DNA of 64,000 nucleotides, taken from the NCBI GenBank assembly GCA_036852015.1, contig JAANDG010000057.1, positions 248,001 to 312,000 of the forward strand, read 5' to 3'. Numbering within the stretch: position 1 is the stretch's first letter; each line of letters begins with the position of its first letter. Source of the DNA: Pelodera strongyloides (Eukaryota > Nematoda > Chromadorea > Rhabditida > Rhabditidae). This document shows, piece by piece, positions 28,201 through 39,300 of this stretch. The notes below the pieces were generated by a model. The model made no database searches. It was not told the DNA's origin and saw only the letters and a program-made list of their open reading frames with translations. The translations under genes were made by a program, and so were the position numbers.

Positions 28201-30313
28201 CTTAGTCCTGTGATTGGGTGATACGGTAACTGAGTGAGGTAAACTCAAAAATGTTCACAGTGCGTCGGTTTCCGGTGGGCTAAATTAGTTTTTGAAACGT
28301 ATTTCTTTTTCTTTTTCATATTCATTATCAAATGATAGGAAAGCGAAATTAATAATTTACTTGCCACTGCATATGAACGCGTAGATTATCGTATTGCATT
28401 TTCCGGAGTCTTATCATATGGCGAGATGGCCGAGCGGTCTAAGGCGCTGGTTTAAGGCACCAGTCTCTCCGGAGGCGTGGGTTCGAATCCCACTCTCGTC
28501 AGAAACTTTTGCTTTAGATTATTGGGCATGAAATTTTACAAACTAAAAGCAAGTTTCTTGCTTCTTATAGGGATTGTTACTTTGTCTTTATGTTTTATTT
28601 AATTGTTAACACCCCTTAGAACTAGTCAAAACATTCAAGTGGTCCAGTAGAGTTAAAAATACACATTTACTTCAAGCATGTGGTTGTACAGGTCACAGGT
28701 GCGAACACTACTTTTATCGCACATAATTTTCATTTGCGAAACGAGCCTTATACATATTGGAACCTCCCAAATGTTTTCATTGAACACACTGTTAATTTTT
28801 AATCGGTAGCCAAACCACCAAACTTTGATAATTTTACATTGATAGAACTTCTTATGTGGCGCCAAAATTCGGCCTTATCTGTCCAAAAAGCTCTTTGTGT
28901 TTTATTGTTTTTTTTTATAACGACCACATGCTTTACCTGGTAATTCGTGACATGCTTAGTGATCTTCTTATCACACATTCCGACTTAGGCCTAGTGACCA
29001 AATCAGTGTTTTTGAAACACTGTTGGTGTTCTATGTTTGGTGCTAAGCTTGGTGCTTCTTCAGTATATATTTCACCTCATACTACCTACTACCTACTTCT
29101 TCTAATTGTCGTCTAATTAAGCAACAATTACGATAAAAGCATGTTTCAACGTCCAAACCTAATGCAGTTTGCACATCGCTTTTCGTCATATAGCGGCGAT
29201 TCGGATATAAGCCTTGGAATTACGGTATTATCTTTATTTATATGAAAAATGTCAGAAAAATTGTTGTAGTCTCGGATTCTGGGCATCTCGTTATACTTTT
29301 TGGAAGATAGGATGTAGTGCCCATCTTGACGGAATGATTGGCACTTGTGACTAACTGACTGCAAATAATTTATATTGAATCGTAGGAATGATTACTGAAC
29401 TTACGTGAGTTGCTTATCAGTTAGTGCAATGACAAAGGAACATTCATTATTGGCGATTGCTTCCGGATTCGGGGATTTCGATGCTTATAAACATTGATTA
29501 ACTGCGTTTAAAGGAGATAAATTGTATATGAACTCCGGTTTTTATAGTATGATTTTTTTTATAGTATGATATTTGAGAATACATAAGAGCATAAGGCTTC
29601 TCAAACAACATACTATAGCGCGTAAAGGTAGCTGCCCATCGCCTGATGTTGTACCGGAGCTGCCACATGAATTCTTTATTGATGAAATTAACTCTAATTA
29701 TTTATCTTCTCCACAAAGTAATAAGGCATTTCTCCTCATTTCTTAATCACTCTCCAATAGATAAGGACCTTTTTCAAACAAAATCTGACTGCGTCACGCA
29801 GGCGAATGGAACTCTAACTTCTAACAGCTTTCGCTGGAATTAGAAACCTTCCCAAGAAATTTCTTTGGAAATAACTAACTGTTTAACACTAAACCGATGC
29901 TATTTCCATGCTGAATATTCACTTTCTGTCGCCTTATAATGGAAAGGTATTATTTGTGGTAAACAATCCTAGATGTATCGTTATGTGGTTTTTTTCCAGG
30001 GTAGATGTTTATTTAGTCACTTTGAATGAAGATATTGTATTGCGTGGGTACTTGATAATCACTACCGGTCTGTAGTACAAGCGTATAAATATCAAAATAT
30101 AATATAAATATTTGATAGCTCGCCATACTAATGTAGCGGGAAAGTCTAATGGAGGATTTATTGTATTCTAATATAAAGATAACATAAAAATAAAATAATC
30201 TGAATGTTTTTAGCAATCGACTGCTCCGTCGACTGATTTCTTCTCAACTCAACCGAGATCTGCCAGTCTCGTGAGGAGGCACTCCACATATCAACCAGAT
30301 CCAGATGAACAAG
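19285..30313 (+). CDS. N-terminal exons of the F-BAR/RhoGAP gene
   Basis: Six exons: 19285-19341, 19554-19644, 19906-20043, 20182-20299, 20545-20617 and 30214-30313. They read MSSTSSLCSSVEDNG, then PPSLRRDLERFSVF, ALEMVSESMRDLF and KVLTILDQLESAVLNAI, a helical segment that precedes F-BAR in HMHA1/GMIP/ARHGAP29 proteins. The last exon (QSTAPSTDFF to QPDPDEQ) was found by phase: exon 20545-20617 ends phase 0 and the next conserved exon at 31702 opens with two bases. Only a 0-to-1 exon fits, and 30214-30313 is that, with TTTTTAG before it and GTTCGT after. It carries RSASLVRRHST, basic-serine motifs that a basophilic kinase might use (inference). Confidence 0.82.
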
Positions 30314-33300
30314 GTTCGTGAATGGACTGATATTCAAATTCGGGCCCTAGCACGGGTCCTCATCTCTGCGAATTATTATTGGTGGAAAAGCAGAGATAGG
30401 GCCCTAACACTATCACTTGATAAAATGTTTGAGTTCCAAATTTTTGCTTTGCTTTACGTAGTATGGTTATGTAAAACATAGAAATCTTCTTGCCTGCTTT
30501 CTTGGATTCATTTTTGAATGTGTCGTGTTAATCCTCCCTCCTATTTCTACTATTTCGAATGGATATTCATGCTACTGCTAAAGACACATCCATTATTGTA
30601 GTTTTTTTCTTTTTCGAAGAATTATTGTGGAAGCTGCTGTAAAAATACGTTGTTTTGACCCTGACAGTGACCACGCAGCCTTAACTCGACATGGATCGAC
30701 TAGGTCGCTAGATCATAGGTCCTAGCTCACTCCTCCAGCTCGAAGTTTATTTGACATTTTCCGAACGTCAAGAGCCTTGATTTCGCTTCAAGAGTAAATT
30801 GCAACATTGTCCTCAACCCCATAAATTCTCTTTCACTTCTAACTGTCCATTCAAATCGAGTTATTCAAACTTGAAGCGGCTTCCAAGTACGGCTCGTAAT
30901 TTGTGTGCCTTGACAGTGTAGCATTTTCTCGCCGTCTGAATTTCCTGGTATCGTTGCCTCGATTCTCTCATTTGTCCCTCACTCTTCCCATGTTCCTTCC
31001 TAACTCTCATCATTTTAATGATCTCTCGATCCCTGTCTCGCTCCCACTTCTCGCTTGCTCCCTCTCTGAATTCGCTGGCGATTAATCATTTTTTCTCGCT
31101 CAGACAGCCCTCGGGGCGAAGTGCGTGTTGAAAAGACAAAAGTGCTAAGACAAACTTTGCATAGGCAAAAAACGGTCTGTCACCATACGCAACAGATTCG
31201 AATGATAGACACAAGTGACAATCAAAGCGAGAGATTACACACCTTTCTCTGATATATTTGATAAAAAGTGCCTGCTCCTCCCTATTAGAACTGATATATC
31301 CACTATTGAGTACGAGAGATTTCTGATCGTTATCGTCTAGCTTCTTCAAGCCTTTTCGCATATTCTAGGCTCCTGATATTCTGATTCTGAAAACCGTCTA
31401 CATAACTAGTATTGAAACTTGTTCGCCCAAATCTTACTATTACGGGAATTCTACGAATTCACTGATATTGATTACCTAATGATCGTACAAAAATGACCGT
31501 ACTCACGCCGAGATTGTCACGGAAAAATAGATCCGAAAAGTGTAAGATAATTAACTTTTCTCATTTGCATAAGACCATATCATTCCACGGTGTAGAGGAA
31601 TAAAGATAGCTATGAGTAATGGTACTATTCAGCCGAGACACTAAGGATAATTACTCCTAATTATCTGGTTAATTGCTTGATAATTAACATATTCTCTTTA
31701 GATGACCAGGTGATGGACTGTGACCGTGAATTGGCCCAAAGAATTGATGGAGTGGAAATTGCTTTTGAAAGGACCAAGTCGTGGAGTAGGTACGGTAATT
31801 TAACTGAAATATAATTTGCTTCAAGCGTTCTCGATCATTCAAGGTACAATTTAGTCCAACACATTATGACCTGTAATTGCCTAATTGCTTTGATTTATAG
31901 AATTTTAGTTAGTGTTTTTGTGAGAAAATCATGGGTACCTTTCCACGCAAAACGCTCCATTCTCTATTTCGTATTACCGTTGTAATCTGCCAACCAACTT
32001 CGCAATTTCTTATTAATATCTATTATTTTAGATACTGTAAAGAGTTGACAACCTTTGTGAAAACGCGATTAAACCAAGAGTACGAACACGCGAGAAAGGT
32101 CTCCCAACTTGTTGAACAAAGCAGAGCTGCGCTGAATGAGGTCACTTGTTTTTATAGAGTTACTCCAAATTTTCGAGAATCTTATTGTTAGTGAATCGTA
32201 AATATGGCTTAGTTGTTTTCATGCGTTTCAGATACAGAATATAGAGCGAAGGAGCCAGCCAGTGGCAGTAGATTACATTCCGGCCCTCGTTAGTGCACAC
32301 GATAGTACAGATATTGCCAACGCGAAACTTTCTGAGGCCGTTTTCACCAACATTTACTTCTGTCATAAATTTTTGACCATCAAAAAGGTACTTAGGTTAA
32401 GTAAATTTATGACTGAAGTACGCTGCAACGCGCTTTTTTATGGGTTTCACCAACATTTACTTTTTTTGAAACGTTGGTTAACAGTTAGATAGCTTTTTAA
32501 AACGAATGTGATATACATCTAAGTAATTACTAAAAGTTGTTTACCATGCAAACAAGAAATAGCTAAATAATCAAGAGTGTAATCACTTTATTAATATGCG
32601 ATATTTGTTTCAAACTGAAATCATTGTTATCTAATGTTTACGAAGCTTATTTACCATAAAATCCATACAATTATTAAACAATTGAGTTAATCAGCTCTCA
32701 TAATGGAGAAAAAACCGAAGTACCGGGATACTTCCACCTTTTTGGTCTAAGTACGCCTCTCATGCTATAGGCGTACTTCTGTCAAAAAGGTACAAGTAAA
32801 TGTTGGTGAAACCGGAAGTAACGCACGCTTTTGACTGAAGTACCCTTTTTGACAGAGGTAAATGTTGGTGAAAACGGCCTCTCTGGTCTGCGGTGTAGTA
32901 CAAAAAGTCGCTTATATTTCATACAATTATCGCCAGGGTTTCAAAGTTTTACGTCAGTTTCCGCCGCGCACAATCTTGTTATCTAATGTTTACGAAGTCA
33001 CGTCAGTTTCCGCCGCGCACAATCTTGTTATCTATCGAGTTTCCTATGGGTAGGAGACACACAAAAGAACCCGACGGACTTCATACAACTGAGTATTTAC
33101 AGGACTTCCTACCGCTTCGCGATCTCTTCTGGCAATCTTTTGACCTGGAAAACGAACATCTTTTGAAAGTCAGAGACACGCAAGAACATCTGAATGATCG
33201 ATTTATCAAGGTATATCTACATATACTTTATTATCTTTATTTGTTATAATAACTTAGGTTCTTGTATTAGAAATTTTGATGAACCTTAGCTTTTCACTTT

Positions 33301-36300
33301 TAGGCCCTTGAATGTCGACGTTGTGAACATGAAGCTGCACGACGATCACTGAAAGCTGAATATACAAAAGTGTTGAAGAGTCTGGTAGGTTAATGTGTTT
33401 ACTTGTATGTTTACTTGTATCTGTCTTCTTTATTTCTGTGTTTCTCATACTTCTTATTCCTTGTCATTGTTAGTTATGTCACAAAGGGATAGGTATTATG
33501 AAATGATGTTCTGCACTTATTTACATCTGTATAAAAAATAATTCAGCTCGATCATTACTGTATAAGCATAACAATTTCAACGTAGTCCATGGACAAAATA
33601 AACATTTGCATATTGTAGCAAGATGCTGAAGCTGAACATCGCAAGGCACAGCAAGGTCTCATCACTAAAGAGGACTCTTGGAAGAAGGTTAGCTGCTTTT
33701 TATACTTTCACGTCTGGCAGAGAATAAGTCAATTGGCTATCAAAACTCGAGAAACCGATACTTGAAAATTAAAAATTACGCTCTATTTTATGACACTAGT
33801 CACAAGCAAAAGTGTGCCACAGCAATAATGAAAACTTTTCATAATCAGTTGATTTCCTTAGTTTCTGAATTTGTGACTTATATAGTTTGTCTTTTTTCTT
33901 AACTTTTATCAACCTAATTCTAAAATATCCAAATTCAGGCGCGCGAGAGCACATTACGCACAGAAAGTTACACCCCGGGAATGAATGTCGACCAAATAAG
34001 ACGAAAGAAAGAAATGGATAAGAAAAAGAAACAGGAAGATGAAGCTATGATCAAGGTACGGAGAAATTTACCTTTTTCTATCTTTTGTACTTACCGCAAG
34101 TTTTACAAAAACGAGGTATTTCTGTGGGTTATTGGCACATAAAAAATGTAGATATTTCTCTCGCGTATTCTTGTAACCTCTCGGTGTCGTTAAATTGAAA
34201 TTGCGCGGTTTGGCAAAACTTGATTAAATATGTTGATTTATTTTACAGAGTATAAACTTTATGTGGTCTCCCATTGAATTTTATTTCACTCAACGCCTAC
34301 AAGTTTTTTTACTTATTTTATTTCACAAGTCCAGAGGCGGCCTTTATTCAAGAATTAAGTTTAAGAACTTCAACCGTTAAATTCTGTCGCCCACGTACTG
34401 TAAATCAAAAGTTTACGATTAAAAATAATAAATATTAAGGTTTAAGTTTTGGAATAATATTAAACTGTAAAATCGCCCACATACCGTAAATCACAGGTTT
34501 ATAGTGTCAAATGTTCTATTAACATATATTTCACATACAATGCGTGGTGTAATTTACAACATATTTAAAATATTAAATTAAACGTAAATTTATAGTTTCT
34601 CGACGTGCCCACGCCAAAGTTGGGCCTATTTATACGGGCGTTCTCGTGGAGACCGGTACTCATTCAAACTCTCTTGTTTTGGATTTTTTAGCTGAACGCT
34701 TTACCTTCTACTTCTACTACGCTGCTTTCCTCAATGCTCGCGCTCCTCTCTGACCTTAGCCGTTTGAGCGTTTTCAGTGTTTTCTGTTATAATACAGTAT
34801 ACAAATTGCTTGCCGCGCCAAAATACTAGCAGCGGCCGTCCAACAGCGGAGCCCTGGCGTTCTCGCAGCGCAGAGCTGTTCCTCAAGGACCCCTGTGTAG
34901 TACCACAGTCATAAGTCATAATGTAGATTGCTTAATTTTAGCACACTATTCAGAAAGTTAGAATCCGAATAAAAGAAGATTCTTGAATAAATCAGCTAGA
35001 ACAGGCATCAAGTTTTCGACAATTTCCTCTACTTTGGTACCTCCTACCCGGGGGTCACCTCCCCCATTCTATTCTCCCCCGGGTATATTGGGTGGCCATG
35101 GTCCGTGGCCCTCTTGTCTGTCTTCTTAATTAAATTTACTGATGCCGCCACGCTCACTTTGCCAAACAGCCTGGCTCCCCACCCAAAAATTTTTTCAACC
35201 GAGTCAGAAATAGGGGGTATCGAAACCTCTCTTTCTCTCTCTTTTCTCTCTCTTTCTCTCGCTCTCCCTCTCTCTCTCGCTCTCTTTAACTCTGTTTTGA
35301 ATATGACACATCATAATTACTCGTTAATATGCCACTAACTACGTGACGAACTTTTCCTTTTAGATTAACCAATTTTTTTGATTAGCTAACAACTCCTAAT
35401 GGCGCACCCTAAGCGAGGAAATATCATAAGAGTGTGGCTAGGGCTAGGCTAACATTATCTTGTCGAATCACACATAGATCTTCCTAGAACATGATTGAAC
35501 TCTACTGAAAATTTAGGGAAAATAAATCAATAAATATAGAAATATGCATTGTTGAAACTCTTTCTCGCCCCAGTGAATCTCGCGACTTTTGACAATAGAG
35601 TTGAACCTCCGGGAGTTCCTTCTAAGGTAATCAGAAAACGGTGACACATCAAAGCCTTCCGCCTAGTCACGTCCCTAAGGAAGAGGTTCCCCTTAATTAG
35701 CTTCTTCCCTCTGCCCTTAAGTTCCCCCTTTTTGGCCCTCTCTTGCTGATGAATATTGTTGCAGTTTCCAATAATTAGCTGCTAGCCAATTTGAAATAAC
35801 CCTAATAATAGTCGTCTCCTATGCTCTGAATGCAATTGCACGTTCGCCCACATAGAGACTAGAATGAAGTAGCGCGTCATTAACCCCTAATGTCGGGTTT
35901 ACGAAATACGTACGTAAGCGTAAGTGGAAAGGTTTACGTGCCATAGGCCAATACGTGACTCTTCAAAATAACCTATTTATCCGAGTTCTGAAAAAACTCG
36001 TGGCTGAATATGCCACGTGCAGGGCCATCTCTTCTCTTTGTTGGGTAGAAAAGTTGTTTTGACATTTGGAGTTTTATTTTTCACAGAGATGCCATAATAG
36101 ATCAGATATTTGGGATAAAGTAGCTAGGCTACGGGCTCTGTCAGAAAACTTTTACTCCCACTTGCTATAGTATCCTGGGGTTAAAGCGGTATGAGACGTG
36201 GTTTCTGAAAGGATTTTTGAACAACTGTATTCCCATATGTCAAATTGTGTTCCACTATGTGCCGAAATGACCAGGGGCACAGAAAATTGCATATAGTACA

Positions 36301-39300
36301 TGGGAATGCAGTTGTCTCAAAACCACGTGCCGTGCCACTTTAAAGAAAGTATTCCGTCGCTAATGCAACTTTTCTGCTATTTTTCTGTGCTTTGCAATAC
36401 ACGCGCTCCTTTGTTTATCTCTTTTGGCTTTATTGCCTTTTTATCCTAAAGCGCGAGCTTAATTATTGTTTTATTTTTGGGTCGAATTGGGTTGAAACTC
36501 ATTGCGGGGAACCCGGGTCGAATAATTTAGTATAGTCCTTTCACAAAGTATTTACAGAGTTTATGTAGGAACCTATACAACTTCTTGACTATTTACTATA
36601 CAAAAATCGTAAAATTTGAACAATAAGTCTAATTTCAGCATGAGGACCCATTAATGGAGGTAATATGAAGGATTTAGGGTACTTGGGGCCTATTTGTTAC
36701 GTATTGCCGCTTCCTAGACTTCGCGGGGCTTGGTTTATCTATATGCCTAGACCTAGACATATTTTTTTGCTTTACATCTACTATTGTTTCAGTATTAATG
36801 CATTAGTGAATATTTCCAAGCGTTTCCAAATTTATTGCAAACAGTACATTGTATCGGGTCTCACTGTTGAGTGATTGGCTTTTACTTTTAGTTGACTATT
36901 TATTTATTTTAATAAAAAATATATTATTTCAGCGAGAAGAGGCTCTTCAACAAGTGAAAGCACTAGAGTTGGACGTGAAGAGAAAAAGAAAGATCCTAGA
37001 AAAGTGCAAGGTTTGTGAACACTGCTATAACGCTGCGCTGACGCCGCGCAAAAGAAGCGTGCCGCCACAGCTTCGCGGGTTCCCTAGAGTGTGCGGGGGA
37101 TTCGCGGTGAGCCCGGGGTGCGCGACGAAGTGTACAATCCAAATTGAGTCACATGTGGCGATACTTTCGCACTCTATGAATGTGTTGATTAAACTAGATA
37201 ACTAGTTAAATTTAGGTCACGTAAAATACTGAACACAGCAATGTCAATTGCAACACTGCGAGTTGTCCAATGCCTGGATAATTTATCGTTTTTCTTTATT
37301 TTTGAATCGAAAATGCGCATTTTTGATTGGAAAAAGAAGATGTGAACGTTTTTATCCGATAAATTAGGACGAATATTTCGACCTTTGGGATTACTCTTTA
37401 TTCGTTGTCACGCATGCATTTGATAACTAAATACACTTTACATCTTACTAAATACTAAATACTTACTAAATACTCTAAATATCTTTCAGAGTGACTGAAA
37501 TCCCTAAAAGATATAAGTTCCAATAGTTGTTTGAGCCACTTTTAAAACAAAATGTTTCTCAGCCAATATGTCCGTTTAATTTTCATAAACCAATAATATG
37601 CTTGTTGCAAAATCCTTATACTTTTTAGGAAAAGACTATCGAACGTTTACGCGAACTTGTGTACCAGTGTGATCAGACTACAAAAGCCTGCACGCAACAC
37701 TACTTCAAGGTTTGCAACTCTTTTTATTTTATTTATTCGGCATCCACTGCGTGTACATACTTGAAAAATGTCATTAATAACATTTTAGCGGTGTAAAATC
37801 CGGTTTTTGCAACGTATCTTGAATAATCAAAATAAAATAAATAATCTACTCCAATTCCCCACTTATCATAAATACATAGAAATGCAGTTCTGTAACAGCA
37901 TAGGTTTCAAAAACCAGCTGGTATACCGCTTTAAGTGTTGATCTCTAAAAGTGAAAGACAAGCTGGAAAGCAATTTTTTATTCTTTGCTTCCAGTAATTA
38001 AAGTGATAAAATTTTTCTCCTACAATCCTATGCTCATGGTTCAACGCACCGTAGGGGTGAAACGGGTAATGCCGGCGAAATGAGCGGGCGTCCTGCGAGA
38101 AGATTGGCACCCGCAGGACGTATTGCCAAAACCAACTATGTCAAAGTCAAATCAGCAAAGACCCCGAGTTCCGTGCGCCGCAAGGCAGGGGTGCTATAGC
38201 AATCTCACGGCCGTAGGGAACCATAATTTTTCCTATTTTCATATATCTACGTTTAACGCCCGGACGCTGCACAAGGACGCTGATGTCGATCAGTTGATCG
38301 GCGAGCTCGATAATGTGAACGCTGGCATCGTTGCTATCCAAGAGACGCGGTCCAAGGAGAGCAAGTGCAAGACCTGGCACAGTGGCCACCGTGTGCTCAT
38401 TGGAGCCAGAGAGGAGAGGTCGAGGTCTGGCGGTGTGGGCTTCATAGTCCCCCCAGAATACCTGCCATATGTCAGCGATATGAGAGCAGTCAGCCCGCGT
38501 GTGGCGGTCCTTCATGGCGAAGTGAAACGTGTGACATTCACCGTTGTTAACGTGTACGCTCCCACCAGCGAGTATGACGACGAGGTCGTGGAGGAGCTTT
38601 ATGATGACATTGAGCGAGAACTGACGAACAGTCGTGCACATGTCAAGCTTGTCGTCGGTGACTTCAACGCGTCCATCGGTCCCAGGGACGATGGGGAGAC
38701 GTACGTTGGGCACTACGCTGCAGACACCCGTAATGACCGTGGTCAACGGCTAGCAGATTTTGCGGAAAGTCAGTGCATGTACGTGTTGAACACCATGTTC
38801 CAACAACGAAAGCGTAGACTTTGGACGTGGCAGAGCCCGCAAGGTGCAAAGAAACAGCTGGACTATGTCCTTTGCAACGACGCCCATCGGGTCGTTGACT
38901 GTAAGATCGTCGGTAGAAGCTGGTGCGGCTCAAGTTCAGATCACCGCTTGGTCAAGTCCATCATCGACTTTGGTTCTGTTAAGTTCAGAAGGCGCACCTC
39001 CAGGCGTGGAGACGTTGATCCGGGTCTAGCCCGTGCTATAATGAACCAAGTGGACTGGTCGAGGTACGGTTCACCTCAGTCGTACTCCGAACTGAGCCGG
39101 GAATTGGCGAGGGCATCAGCTGAGGCTAGGCCGGTCATTCGTGCTCATCCTAGAGAAAGACTGACGTCGAAGACCATTGAATTGATCCGTGAGAGACGAA
39201 AAAGGCTACATCAGGGTCAAAACGTACAGAGCCTCAGCCGCGACCTACGAAAGATGGTTGAAACAGACTATAAGAACTTTAACGAGGTTAAAGCTCTCGA

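Larger units (their letters stand above)
20618..30213. other. 9.6-kb intron of the F-BAR/RhoGAP gene
   Basis: Contains GA repeats (21586-21702), two PAL-A copies, a TA repeat (about 27859-27918), a (CCT)n run near 27330-27348, a C9 run near 27102, and the tRNA-Leu gene. I looked for further coding exons and found none needed by phase. Whether an alternative promoter lies near 26350-26700 (a locally GC-richer patch) cannot be settled. Confidence 0.55.
34056..36932. other. 2.9-kb intron
   Basis: Holds a GC-rich hairpin (TACCCGGGGG at 35045, CCCCCGGGTA at 35076), a CT run (35228-35290) and a PAL-B copy. No coding exon is required or seen. Confidence 0.55.
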
